Assembly: GCA_963816555.1 (NCBI GenBank)
Contig: CAWFLD010000002.1
Location: forward strand, 62,001-126,000
Source: Lutibaculum sp963816555
Lineage (GTDB): Bacteria > Pseudomonadota > Alphaproteobacteria > Rhizobiales > Tepidamorphaceae
Reading direction: 5' to 3'
Length of the DNA stretch: 64,000 nt
Positions 9,375 to 18,733 of this stretch are shown here, piece by piece. Within the stretch, counting starts at the first letter, position 1. Each line of letters begins with the position of its first letter. The translations under genes and the position numbers were made by a program. The notes beneath the pieces are model-generated. The model made no database searches. It saw only the letters and a list, made by a program, of their open reading frames with translations, and had not been told where the DNA came from.

Positions 9375-10351
9375 TCCGGTCCTGGCTGAAGCCCGTCCTT
9401 CTCCTGCTGGGGCTCGCGGCGCTCCTCCTCGCGCCGCTCGGCCAGGGCAACTACATCGTCTACCTCCTGTGCTCCTGGCTGATCTTCTCGATCGCCGCGA
9501 TGGGCCTCAACCTGACGCTCGGCTATGCCGGCCAGATCTCGCTCGCCCAGGCCTCGTTCATGGCGATCGGGGCGTACGCGACGGCGATCCTCACCCTTGC
9601 CGGGTGGCCCTGGATCGCCGGCCTCGCCGTCGGCATCGTGCTGTGCCTGATCGTCGGCTTCGGCCTCGGCTTCCCCGCGCTGCGGGTGAAGGGGCATTTC
9701 CTGGCCTTCGTGACGCTCGCCTTCAACTCGCTGGTCTTCCTCGTCAGCCGCAACGAGGAGTGGCTGACCGGGGGCACCTACGGCCTCTCCGGCATGCCGC
9801 GGCCGAGCGTCCTCGGCATCTCCGCGATGAAGCAGGTGCCCTTCTACTACTTCACGCTCCTGGTCTTCCTGATCGCCGCGGCCGCGATGTTCGCCATCGT
9901 CCGCTCGCCCTGGGGACGCGCCTTCCGGGCCCTGCGGGAGAACCCGATCCGGGCGGAGAGCCTCGGCGTCGACACGCGCCGGCTGACGCTGCTCGCCTTC
10001 GCGATCGGCTCGGCCTATGGCGGCATCGCCGGGGCGCTCGTCACGCCCCTCGTCCAGTATATCGACCCCGGCTCCTTCGCCCTGGTGCACTCGCTGCGCA
10101 TCCTGCTCATGGTCATCGTCGGCGGCGCGGGATACTTCTTCGGCCCGCTCCTCGGGGCCGCGGTCGTGATCCTGCTGCCGGAGTTCCTGCGCTTCACCGA
10201 GGGCTACTACCTGATGATCTACGGCTCGCTCGTCATCGTCCTGATGGCGGTGTGCCCGACCGGGCTGATCGGCCTCATGATGCGGCTGCGCGACCGGCTT
10301 CGCGGCCGGACCGTGGCGCGCGCCGACATGCGGGCGGGGGCGCAGCTGTGA
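9371..10351 (+). CDS. livM: Branched-chain-type ABC importer, permease (LivM)
   Basis: Second permease, 326 aa from the GTG at 9371, which overlaps the livH stop. It shows the family core GLNLTLGYAGQISLAQASF (about residues 50-70) and many hydrophobic helices. Its last codons overlap the livG start by 4 bp (GTGA). The long upstream extension of this open frame is the shadow of livH. Confidence 0.92.
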   Translation: MIRSWLKPVLLLLGLAALLLAPLGQGNYIVYLLCSWLIFSIAAMGLNLTLGYAGQISLAQASFMAIGAYATAILTLAGWPWIAGLAVGIVLCLIVGFGLGFPALRVKGHFLAFVTLAFNSLVFLVSRNEEWLTGGTYGLSGMPRPSVLGISAMKQVPFYYFTLLVFLIAAAAMFAIVRSPWGRAFRALRENPIRAESLGVDTRRLTLLAFAIGSAYGGIAGALVTPLVQYIDPGSFALVHSLRILLMVIVGGAGYFFGPLLGAAVVILLPEFLRFTEGYYLMIYGSLVIVLMAVCPTGLIGLMMRLRDRLRGRTVARADMRAGAQL

Positions 10352-11100
10352 CGCCGGGCCGCGCCGTCCTCTCCGTCCGCGACCTGTCGAAGACCTTCGG
10401 CGCGATCCGCGCCGTCGACGGCGTGAGCTTCGACGTGCATCCCGGCGAGATCCTGGGCCTCATCGGCCCGAACGGCTCGGGAAAGTCGACGCTGTTCAAC
10501 TGCATCCTCGGCCAGCTCGGCGCCGACGGCGGCAGGGTCGAGGTCAACGGCCGCAAGGTGTCCGGGCGGCGGGCCTGCGACCTCAACAGGCTCGGCGTCG
10601 GCCGCACCTTCCAGCAGCTCTCGGTCTTCCCCGGCATGAGCGTGCTCGACAACATCATCGTCGCGGGCCAGGAGCATCGCGGGACGATGCTCGGCCGGCT
10701 CTTCGGCGCGCCGGACGCGGGGCTGACCGCCGAGGCCGACCGGATGATCGAGTTCTTCCGCCTGTCGCATCTGCGCGACGAGATGGCGGGCTCGCTCTCC
10801 TACGGGCAGCAGAAGCTCGTCGACGCCGCGATGGCCTTCATGGCCGGCCCGAGCCTCGTCCTGCTCGACGAGCCGGCCGGCGGCGTGAACCTGACGATGC
10901 TCGGCAATCTGCGCGAGCGCCTCGTGACCTACAACCGCGAGCACGGCACGACCTTCGTGGTGATCGAGCACAACATGGAGTTCGTGATGTCGCTGTGCAC
11001 GCGCATCATCGTGCTGGCGGAGGGCAGGATCATCGCCGAGGGGCAGCCCGAGGAGATCCGGGCGAACCAGACCGTCATCGACGCCTATCTCGGAGGCTGA
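10348..11100 (+). CDS. livG: Branched-chain-type ABC importer, ATPase (LivG)
   Basis: Cytoplasmic ATP-binding subunit of 250 aa, starting at a GTG that overlaps the livM stop. The Walker A motif GPNGSGKS is at residues 40-47. The signature region reads LSYGQQ, a known LivG variant of LSGGQ. Walker B is LVLLDEPAGG. It pairs with the next gene to form the ATPase heterodimer. Confidence 0.93.
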   Translation: MTPGRAVLSVRDLSKTFGAIRAVDGVSFDVHPGEILGLIGPNGSGKSTLFNCILGQLGADGGRVEVNGRKVSGRRACDLNRLGVGRTFQQLSVFPGMSVLDNIIVAGQEHRGTMLGRLFGAPDAGLTAEADRMIEFFRLSHLRDEMAGSLSYGQQKLVDAAMAFMAGPSLVLLDEPAGGVNLTMLGNLRERLVTYNREHGTTFVVIEHNMEFVMSLCTRIIVLAEGRIIAEGQPEEIRANQTVIDAYLGG

Positions 11101-11105
11101 CGAAG

Positions 11106-11831
11106 GTGCTGGAGCTCAGGGACGTCTATGGCGGCTACGGCAGGATCACCATCCTGAACGGCGTGACGTTCGAGGTGCCGCCGGCCTCGATCACCACCGT
11201 CATCGGCCCGAACGGCGCCGGCAAGTCGACCGTCTTCAAGGCGATCTTCGGGCTCCTCAACATCCAGTCCGGCCAGGTCCTGCTCGACGGGCGCGACGTC
11301 ACGCGCCAGCCGCCGGCGCGGATGATCGAGAGCGGCGTCACCTACGTGCCGCAGGGCCGCAACGTCATCCCGCAGCTTTCCGTCTGGCACAATCTCGAGC
11401 TCGGCGGCGTCACCTCGCGCGACCAGGCGAAGGTGCGCGCGCGCATCGAGGAGGTCATGGACCGCTTCCCGATGCTGCGCCAGCACCGCGACCGCAAGGC
11501 GATCGAGCTGTCCGGCGGCCAGCAGAAGCAGCTCGAGATCGCCCGCGCGCTTCTCCTCGACCCCAAGCTCATCCTCGTCGACGAGCCCTCGATCGGCCTG
11601 TCGCCGAACCTCGTCCAGGAGGTCTTCGCAACGCTGCAGCGCCTGCGCGACCAGGGCGTCACGGTGCTCATGGTCGAGCAGAACGCCAGGGCGGCGCTCG
11701 CCATATCGGACTACGGGCTGGTGCTCGAGCTCGGCCAGACGCGGATGCACGACCGCGCCGAGACGATCCTCGCGGACCCGCGCGTCGGCCACCTCTTCCT
11801 CGGCGGACACATCGAGGAGACGGCGGACTGA
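11106..11831 (+). CDS. livF: Branched-chain-type ABC importer, ATPase (LivF)
   Basis: Second ATPase subunit, 241 aa from the GTG at 11106, five bases after the livG stop. It has Walker A GPNGAGKS, signature LSGGQQKQ and Walker B LILVDEPSIGLSP, all in LivF style. It ends the five-gene importer operon. A short GC hairpin follows before the convergent small genes. Confidence 0.92.
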   Translation: MLELRDVYGGYGRITILNGVTFEVPPASITTVIGPNGAGKSTVFKAIFGLLNIQSGQVLLDGRDVTRQPPARMIESGVTYVPQGRNVIPQLSVWHNLELGGVTSRDQAKVRARIEEVMDRFPMLRQHRDRKAIELSGGQQKQLEIARALLLDPKLILVDEPSIGLSPNLVQEVFATLQRLRDQGVTVLMVEQNARAALAISDYGLVLELGQTRMHDRAETILADPRVGHLFLGGHIEETAD

Positions 11832-11843
11832 GCCCGAGGAGGC

Positions 11844-11858
11844 CCCGCCGCCGGCGGG
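11844..11858. terminator. Short GC hairpin between convergent operons
   Basis: CCCGCC (11844-11849) pairs with GGCGGG (11853-11858) over a 3-nt loop in the 43-bp gap between livF and the convergent 92-aa gene. No U-run; a terminator role is inferred from position. Confidence 0.3.
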
Positions 11859-11874
11859 CGAAGGGCGGCCGCTT

Positions 11875-12153
11875 CTATCTGCCTTCGCGGCGCATGCCGC
11901 GCTTGTAGAGCTTGCGGATCGCCTCGTGGCCGAGCCGTTCCTCCGCCACCTCCACGATGGTGCCGGCGAGCATCGCCGGCGGCAGCTCCTCCATGGCGAA
12001 GCCGATGGCCTCCGCCGCGGTGGCGAACCGGCGATAGGTCATGCGGCCGCGGCGCATGCCGCGCTGCTGCGTGACGAACATCTCGGCCGGGGCGTCGAGG
12101 TCCGGCCGGCGGCCGGGCTCGGCCGCGGGCGCCAGGGTGGCAGGGGTGCTCAT
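11875..12153 (-). CDS. Conserved-looking hypothetical protein, 92 aa
   Basis: The frame starting at the ATG at 12153 gives 92 aa, unrecognised. It has a disordered N-terminus, then a mixed alpha/beta-looking core (RMTYRRFATAAEAIGFAMEEL) and an Arg/Lys-rich end (KLYKRGMRREGR). Its ATG overlaps the stop of the upstream 51-aa gene (ATGA), so translation is probably coupled. It is the last of a chain of four overlapping small frames. Overlap organisation and codon usage support a real gene; the function is unknown. Confidence 0.7.
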   Translation of the reverse strand: MSTPATLAPAAEPGRRPDLDAPAEMFVTQQRGMRRGRMTYRRFATAAEAIGFAMEELPPAMLAGTIVEVAEERLGHEAIRKLYKRGMRREGR

Positions 12154-12305
12154 CGCTGCGCCCTTCCGGCCCTGGCGGCGAGCGAGCCCATCTGGGGCAC
12201 CTCGCTTTCGCGAAGATATTTGGGGCCGGCCTTCTTCTTGTCGGCCTTCGTGTCGCTCTTCGCCTTCTTCGGCTCCTTGCTGGGCCGCTTCTGTCCCTTG
12301 CTCAT
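12150..12305 (-). CDS. Lysine-rich small protein, 51 aa
   Basis: A 51-aa frame in the middle of the small-gene chain. The N-terminal half is almost only Lys, Glu, Ser and Asp (starting MSKGQKRPSKEPKKAKSD), so it is basic and probably disordered; the second half ends SLAARAGRAQR. Both ends overlap neighbours by ATGA, upstream with the 115-aa gene and downstream with the 92-aa gene, which is strong evidence for translation. It may bind nucleic acid or act as a linker peptide, but nothing shows a function. Confidence 0.7.
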   Translation of the reverse strand: MSKGQKRPSKEPKKAKSDTKADKKKAGPKYLRESEVPQMGSLAARAGRAQR

Positions 12306-12649
12306 GATTCGCCGTTCCCGTCGCGCGGCGCCTCGGCGGCCGCGATGTCTTCGGGTGAGACCCCCGACAGCCGCTCGAAGTCGTCGAGCACGTTGGCAAT
12401 GAGTGTCTGGCGCCGCGGATCCATCGCCTCGGGACTCGCCGCGAAGAGCGAGAGCAGGTAGCGCGCCTTGGCGGCCGCCTCCTCCCAGCCCGCCGCGGGC
12501 GCGGCGGCGAGGTTCTTCTCCAGCTCGTCCTGGCGGTGCTTGAGCTTTTCCCGGGCGGCGGAAACCTCGCCGAGCTGCCGGCGAAGCTCGGTCGCCCGCT
12601 GTGCCGCCATGCCGCGGTGGGCGTCGAGGTCGACGGGCCCGCCGGTCAT
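12302..12649 (-). CDS. Coiled-coil hypothetical protein, 115 aa
   Basis: Starts at the ATG at 12649 that overlaps the stop of a 9-codon frame (ATGA). The 115-aa product has a predicted coiled coil in its first half (heptad-like runs around RATELRRQLGEVSAAREKL, residues about 18-50), an Ala-rich hinge, then a helical second half (ARYLLSLFAASPE, LIANVLDDFERLSG). The stop overlaps the next start. No family recognised. It probably works with the 51-aa and 92-aa products, given the coupling. Confidence 0.75.
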   Translation of the reverse strand: MTGGPVDLDAHRGMAAQRATELRRQLGEVSAAREKLKHRQDELEKNLAAAPAAGWEEAAAKARYLLSLFAASPEAMDPRRQTLIANVLDDFERLSGVSPEDIAAAEAPRDGNGES

Positions 12650-12675
12650 GAGGCGGCCTCGAAATGATCGGCCAT
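12646..12675 (-). CDS. Nine-codon leader frame (MADHFEAAS)
   Basis: A 9-aa frame with a near-ideal Shine-Dalgarno (GAGGAGGG, 5 nt before the ATG at 12675). Its stop overlaps the ATG of the 115-aa gene as ATGA. The downstream gene has no good ribosome-binding site of its own, so this mini-frame probably loads ribosomes for the chain. It could instead be the tail of a longer unused frame (61 aa to 12831), but the strong site makes the short start more likely. The peptide itself may have no function. Confidence 0.55.
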   Translation of the reverse strand: MADHFEAAS

Positions 12676-12938
12676 GGGTCCCTCCTCGGGACACGCTGGT
12701 AGAGCCACGGCGCGGGATGGCGCCGAAAGGCCCGGGCGCGGCGGGGCGCCGCGTCCTTTCCGGCCGGACCTGTTCCCGTCGCATGGACGGGGGCACCACG
12801 TGAAGTGATCCGGGCGAAAATCGCCGGGCATTCACCCGGCCTCTTTCATATATGGCTTCGTTTTGCGCCTTAAACAAGGCGGCAGAAGATCCTGCGTTCA
12901 GAAGAAAACCGGTCGAAAATAAGTAATTCCCTCGGATA

Positions 12939-13817
12939 TTACTGAATCGCAGGGGCTTCCGAGACGCTCACCTCTACGGTCATCGCGTCGAAATCGTCAG
13001 GCCTGCCGGCGTAGCCGCCGGTGATCGGCATCGCCTGGCGGACGTCGCGGGCGACCGCGACGGGGATGACATTGGCACCGCCGACGCTGAGATTCGTCGG
13101 GTCGAAGGTGATCCAGCCGGCCCCCGGCACATAGACCTCGGCCCATGCGTGGGTCGAGCCCGCGCCCTGCGAGCCGAGCAGGGACTGCGTCGGGTCGTGC
13201 AGGTAGCCGGAGACGATCCTGGCGCCGAAGCCGAGGCTGCGGACGGCCTCCGCGAAGAGCACGGCGAAGTCGCGGCACGAGCCGATGGCGTGATCGAGCG
13301 TCTCCACCGGCGACCGGGTGCCTTCGTCGTCGCGGACCTCGTAGCCGACGAACGCCGAGACGCCGGCATTGATGTCCTTCAGCAGAGACAGCGTGTCCGT
13401 CGGCGGCCCCGCCACGAAGCCCTGCGCCCACGAGCCGAGCCGCCCGGCCGGGTCCGGATACTGCTGCGCCGAGAGCGCGCCGAGATCGGTCCAGTCGTCG
13501 TCGGAATAGCGGAAGGGGTAGGAAATGGCGGAGGCGGCGATGTCGAAGACGGGCCACGCCGGCGCGCCGAGGTCGAGCTCGGAGCGGCAGTCGATCACCA
13601 GCTCCGTCGCCGGGGTGTCGAACGTCGCGGTCGCGACCGTGTTGCCGTAGACGTCGTGCGCCCATGTGAGGGTGGCGTCCGGCCGCACGACCACCTCGTT
13701 GCGGAGGAGCCGGAGGTCGGGGCTCTCGCGCGGGCGGAGCATCAGGCGGTGCGGCCCGAGCCGGACCGGGCGGCGGTAGCGGTAGGTCGTCCTGTGGTGA
13801 ATCTCGAGCCTGGTCAT
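12939..13817 (-). CDS. Transglutaminase-like (bacterial N-terminal plus core) protein
   Basis: A 292-aa protein of the widespread bacterial transglutaminase-like family, thought to act as cysteine proteases or amide-modifying enzymes. The N-terminal domain starts LEIHHRTTYRYRRPV and the core carries the triad: GSCRDFAVLF (Cys), STHAWAEVYVPG (His) and FDPTN (Asp). The ATG at 13817 was chosen because the family N-terminus starts here; 35 further upstream codons are open but unlike the family. No signal peptide is visible, so it is probably cytoplasmic. Monocistronic, divergent from the 75-aa gene. In related genomes such genes often sit beside alpha-E and circularly permuted ATP-grasp genes, which are absent here. 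Confidence 0.88.
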   Translation of the reverse strand: MTRLEIHHRTTYRYRRPVRLGPHRLMLRPRESPDLRLLRNEVVVRPDATLTWAHDVYGNTVATATFDTPATELVIDCRSELDLGAPAWPVFDIAASAISYPFRYSDDDWTDLGALSAQQYPDPAGRLGSWAQGFVAGPPTDTLSLLKDINAGVSAFVGYEVRDDEGTRSPVETLDHAIGSCRDFAVLFAEAVRSLGFGARIVSGYLHDPTQSLLGSQGAGSTHAWAEVYVPGAGWITFDPTNLSVGGANVIPVAVARDVRQAMPITGGYAGRPDDFDAMTVEVSVSEAPAIQ

Positions 13818-13970
13818 GGCGATCGTCCAATCAGGCTCCATCGGTCGCGTGAAAGCGTGCGTGACAACGGCTGTGATGTAGTAGGGTTCATTCCCGGCCT
13901 GCCCCTCGCGTCGCCGGCTCACGCGCCGTGAGCTCCCGGGGCGCGGCCGGCACCCCGACAGGAGCCTGCG

Positions 13971-14198
13971 ATGTCGAAGATCTCGAAGCGGCGCCAGGAG
14001 GCGGACGCAGCCTTCAGCAAGGTGCAGAAGACCGGCTGGCGCAGCGACAAGTCGGACGCGCTCCAGGCATACGAGGCCGGCGCCGACGCCGTCCGCGCAC
14101 GGTCGGAGAGGCTGAAGGCGCAGCGGCTCACCGACGAGGCGGCCGGCGGCGACGCGAAGCCCGCCCGGCGCCGGCCGTCGGGCCCGTCCGGCGACTGA
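13971..14198 (+). CDS. Small hypothetical protein, 75 aa, helical and basic
   Basis: Starts at an ATG preceded by GGAGCC at good spacing. The product (starting MSKISKRRQEADAAFSK) is helical with alternating Lys/Arg and Ala, ending in a basic Pro-rich tail. I recall similar short proteins in rhizobia, sometimes labelled transcriptional regulator without proof. It lies alone between the transglutaminase-like gene and the groES control region. Confidence 0.7.
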   Translation: MSKISKRRQEADAAFSKVQKTGWRSDKSDALQAYEAGADAVRARSERLKAQRLTDEAAGGDAKPARRRPSGPSGD

Positions 14199-14444
14199 CG
14201 CCTGCCGGAATACCCGGGTCTCCGGCCCCCGCGCCCCTGACCCGACGCCACCGTCCCGCCGGCGGAAAACTCGCCCCTGCGCCGCTGCCGGACGCTGGCA
14301 CGGCCGGCAGAAATTCCCGGTCTGCCCTGTGCAGTGTCGAGTATGACGAAGGCCGGATCGGGCGATAGCCCGGTCCTCGTCGCCCCGCTCGCCGATATTC
14401 CGCGTTCATCTCCGCCGGGTCCCCGAATTTTCCTCCGAATAAAT

Positions 14445-14476
14445 ATTGATATGGCACTCCTATCAATCGAGTGCCA
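14445..14476 (+). promoter_or_regulatory. CIRCE element interlocked with a second inverted repeat
   Basis: TGGCACTC (14452-14459) and GAGTGCCA (14469-14476) form a perfect inverted repeat with a 9-nt spacer. This matches the HrcA-binding CIRCE layout (GCACTC-N9-GAGTGC core). A second perfect repeat, ATTGATA (14445-14451) and TATCAAT (14461-14467), also with a 9-nt spacer, interleaves with it: the right arm of each lies in or beside the spacer of the other. The element is 57 bp upstream of groES. HrcA control is expected; the role of the second repeat is unknown. Confidence 0.85.
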
Positions 14477-14532
14477 GAGCGCGTATATTGACGTCGTGGC
14501 CCCATACACAATGGCCGCAGAAAGTAATCCAG

Positions 14533-14847
14533 ATGAAATTCCGGCCGCTTCACGACCGCGTCCTCGTCCGACGCGCCGAAGGCGATGCGACGTCCAAAGG
14601 CGGGATCATCATTCCCGACACCGTCAAGGAAAAGCCGCAGCAGGGCGAGGTCGTCGCCGTCGGCGCGGGCTCGCGGCGCGACGACGGCACCCTCGTTCCG
14701 CTCGATGTCGCGGCGGGCGACACCATCCTGTTCGGCAAGTGGTCGGGCACCGAGGTGAAGATCGACGGCGAGGATCTCATGATCCTCAAGGAAACCGACG
14801 TCATGGGCATCGTCGAGGAACGCGCGGCGGCCGAAAAGGCCGCCTGA
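14533..14847 (+). CDS. groES: Co-chaperonin GroES (Hsp10)
   Basis: The 10-kDa lid of the GroEL chaperonin. The start MKFRPLHDRVLVRR and the mobile loop SKGGIIIPDTVKEKPQQG (about residues 19-36) are diagnostic, followed by GEVVAVG and the C-terminal ILKETDVMGI. It is 104 aa long, slightly above the usual 95 because of an Ala-rich tail. It is controlled by the CIRCE element upstream and followed by groEL after 56 bp. Another copy may exist elsewhere, as alphaproteobacteria often have several groESL pairs. Confidence 0.97.
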   Translation: MKFRPLHDRVLVRRAEGDATSKGGIIIPDTVKEKPQQGEVVAVGAGSRRDDGTLVPLDVAAGDTILFGKWSGTEVKIDGEDLMILKETDVMGIVEERAAAEKAA

Positions 14848-14903
14848 CCGGCCGCAGCGCCGGCGCCGCTTCCCGACCTCCCGCACAGAACTGGACAACG
14901 ATC

Positions 14904-16556
<1,653 letters not shown>

Positions 16557-16567
16557 ACGACCCCGCA

Positions 16568-16590
16568 GGCCCGGCCGCCTCGGCCGGGCC
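16568..16590 (+). terminator. GC hairpin after groEL
   Basis: GGCCCGGCCG (16568-16577) and CGGCCGGGCC (16581-16590) form a perfect 10-bp stem with the 3-nt loop CCT, 11 bp past the groEL stop. There is no U-run, so it may be a terminator or a 3' stabilising structure. It separates groEL from the next gene on the same strand. Confidence 0.6.
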
Positions 16591-16625
16591 CCGCAATCAC
16601 GGCAACCCTTGAAGGAACTCGATCC

Positions 16626-17015
16626 ATGGCTATCGACACGAAACGGTCCGCTTCCCAACGCTGGGACGAATACCACCCGACGAAATCCACCCTGATGTGG
16701 GCCTGCGTCGCCAGCGTCGCCGTCACGCTCGTCGTCGGGTTCACGTGGGGCGGCTGGATGACCGGCGCGTCCGCCCGCGAGCAGGCCGCGACCGCGGCGA
16801 ACGTCGCCCGCGGCGAGCTGGCGTCGCAGATCTGCGTGGTCCGCTTCAACGCCCAGCCGGACGCGGCGGCACGGCTGACGGAGCTCAACGCCATCAGCAG
16901 CTCCTACGAGCGCCGCCGGTTCGTGGAAGACGGCGGCTGGGCGACCATGCCCGGCGAGACGTCCGCCGACCGGCGCGGCGCCGAAGGCTGCGTGGACGCG
17001 CTCGCCGCCGCGTAA
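16626..17015 (+). CDS. Small membrane-anchored hypothetical protein, 129 aa
   Basis: The product begins MAIDTKRSASQRWDEYHPTK and has one membrane segment (about residues 23-45, ACVASVAVTLVVGFTWGGW). A larger outside domain follows with two cysteines (ICVVRF and EGCVDAL). It follows groEL by 69 bp and a hairpin on the same strand, with GAAGGAACTCG at the ribosome-binding position. From memory, similar proteins occur in Hyphomicrobiales and are unnamed. The function is unknown. Confidence 0.7.
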   Translation: MAIDTKRSASQRWDEYHPTKSTLMWACVASVAVTLVVGFTWGGWMTGASAREQAATAANVARGELASQICVVRFNAQPDAAARLTELNAISSSYERRRFVEDGGWATMPGETSADRRGAEGCVDALAAA

Positions 17016-17514
17016 GCCCTCCGCCACGCGCCGAGAGGGCGGACCGGCGGTGCCGAAGGCGACTCTCACGGTCGCCGTCCGCCGCCGATCCGGGTGAAGG
17101 GCCGCCCCCTCGAAGCCTGCCGCGAGACGCGTCGCCGGCCTTCGGGAATGGCGTCGCGCCCGCGATGCGCGCCCCGATGACGGGATGGCGGACGGATAGA
17201 CCCGTTTCCGCGGATCCTGCGCCGGCCGGCGCTTCGCCCGCCTTCTTCGCCCGCCTGCAGGCGGGCCTTGCGCGTCCCCTCGACGGCGCGCGCTGCGGAA
17301 CCCGGCGCAGCCGTCGCCGACGCCGCCGTCCTCCACCCATCCCCTTCGCAGTTTCCCGTCATGCCCGGCGACATGCGGATCCATCGGTCCCGCCCCACGG
17401 GGCCGTGGGGCGGTGCCGCACGCGTCGTCGCGCATGCCGCCGGTTACCCGGGCGTGGAAGGGCGCGCCCCGCGAGGCTCCGCCTCGGCCGCCCCGCCAGC
17501 GAGCGGCGGCCCGA
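17016..17514. other. Non-coding spacer with palindromes
   Basis: About 500 bp before the MarR gene with no credible gene. Open frames here have no start signals and low-complexity Arg/Pro composition. It contains a perfect 18-bp palindrome GCCCGCCTGCAGGCGGGC (17249-17266). A stem formed by GCCCTC (from 17016) and GAGGGC (about 17035) directly after the 129-aa gene may end its transcript. Confidence 0.4.
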
Positions 17515-17547
17515 TTGACAAGCCAAATTAGCTTTGTAAGTTAGCTA
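17515..17547 (+). promoter_or_regulatory. Promoter and probable autoregulatory operator of the MarR gene
   Basis: A perfect -35 box TTGACA (17515-17520) is followed at 16 bp by TAAGTT (17537-17542). Inverted repeat TAGCT-N9-AGCTA (17529-17533 and 17543-17547) overlaps the -10 box, as in MarR autorepression. The block is strikingly AT-rich for this genome. The expected transcript start falls at or within a base or two of the ATG at 17549, so the message may be leaderless. Confidence 0.6.
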
Positions 17548-17548
17548 T

Positions 17549-18147
17549 ATGAACAGCGACATGGTTGCCGGCGCGGCGCGTTCGCGCCCGTGGGACGACA
17601 GCGGGACCGAGCCGGCGCGCCCTCCGACGGCGACGCGGGACGCGCTCCTGCGCGACGGCAGCGACGCGGAGTTCCGCGGCTTCGTGCACGGTCTCCTCGC
17701 CTTCACGGCCGGCTCGAGGCGGTGCGGTCCGGCCTCGCCGAGCTCGTCGGCCTGTCGGGCCCGCAATACACGATCCTCATCTCGATCCTGCATCTCGAGG
17801 CGGACGGCGCCGTCGCCGTCTCGACGGTCGCCGAGCACCTGCACTACAGCGGCGCCTTCGTCACGCTGGAGGTCGGCCGGCTCGTGAAGAAGGGGCTCGT
17901 CGCGAAGCGGACGGATATTCACGACAGGCGGCGCGTCGCGCTGAGCGTCACGGCGAAGGGGAGGGCGCTGCTCGCGGAGCTCGCGCCGACGCAGGCGCGC
18001 GCCAACGACACGCTGTTCGGCTCGCTCTCGGCCGCCGACCTCGACCGGATCCTGGTGCTTCTGCCGAAGCTCATCGAAGACGGCGACGCCGCGACGGCGC
18101 TGCTCGGATACGAGATCGCGCGGCGGGGCACGGAGAGGGCGGAGTGA
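17549..18147 (+). CDS. MarR-family transcriptional regulator, frameshifted here
   Basis: Winged-helix regulator, probably of the adjacent monooxygenase genes. The N-terminus (MNSDMVAGAARSRPW to FVHGLLAFTA) is in one frame. The rest, with LSGPQYTILISI, the recognition-helix region VAEHLHYSGAFVTLEVGRLVKKGLV and the wing DRRRVALSVTAKG, is in another. The frames meet near 17707-17712. Adding back one C gives exactly 200 codons, so a single-base deletion in the sequence is the likely cause. The stop overlaps the flavin reductase GTG (GTGA), placing both in one operon. Confidence 0.8.
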
Positions 18148-18152
18148 GCGGC

Positions 18153-18692
18153 ATGGCGGCTGCCTCCTTCGACCCGCGCGCGCTGCGCGACGGCTTCGGG
18201 CGCTTCGCCACCGGCGTCTGCGTCGTCACCGCCCGGACCGGCGACGGCGAGCGTCTCGGCATGACGGTCAACTCCTTCAGCTCGGTGTCGCTCGACCCGC
18301 CGCTCGTCCTGTTCTCGGTCGCGGCCAGCGCCAAGGGGATCGAGGCGTGGCGGGGCGTCGGGCACTACGCGGTCAACGTGCTCGCGTCGAACCAGCAGGA
18401 GATCTCCAACCGCTTCGCGCGCGCCATGAGCGACAAGTGGGGCGGGCTCGAGATCGAGGCCGGCGAGCACGGCGCGCCGCTCATTCCGGGCGCCCTCGCA
18501 CGCTTCCAGTGCCGCGCCGAGCACCAGTATCCCGGCGGCGACCACACGATCTTCGTGGGGCGGGTGACCGCCCTCGACGCTCCGCGCCCCCACGCGGAGC
18601 CGCTCGTCTTCCACGCCGGCCGCTACCGCGAGCTGACGAGCCAGCACGACATGGTCGTGCCCGCCGACGCGATGTGGGCGCTCGGCTGGTGA
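18153..18692 (+). CDS. Flavin reductase (HpaC/StyB-like) component
   Basis: Supplies reduced flavin to a two-component monooxygenase, here most likely the HpaB-type protein next door. Family blocks are FGRFATGVCVVTA, the flavin-site stretch GMTVNSFSSVSLDPPLV and GDHTIFVGRV. Length is 179 aa. The start could also be the GTG at 18144, which overlaps the MarR stop; the ATG at 18153 has GGAG at good spacing. It is followed after 41 bp by the oxygenase gene. Confidence 0.9.
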   Translation: MAAASFDPRALRDGFGRFATGVCVVTARTGDGERLGMTVNSFSSVSLDPPLVLFSVAASAKGIEAWRGVGHYAVNVLASNQQEISNRFARAMSDKWGGLEIEAGEHGAPLIPGALARFQCRAEHQYPGGDHTIFVGRVTALDAPRPHAEPLVFHAGRYRELTSQHDMVVPADAMWALGW

Positions 18693-18733
18693 GAGACCGA
18701 AGAGACAGTTCCCCGGAGACCACGGAGCCCGAC

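Noticed and set aside
12646..12831. A 61-aa frame ending in the nine-codon leader
   Set aside because: Its upstream start lacks a ribosome-binding site, whereas the internal ATG at 12675 has a near-ideal one.
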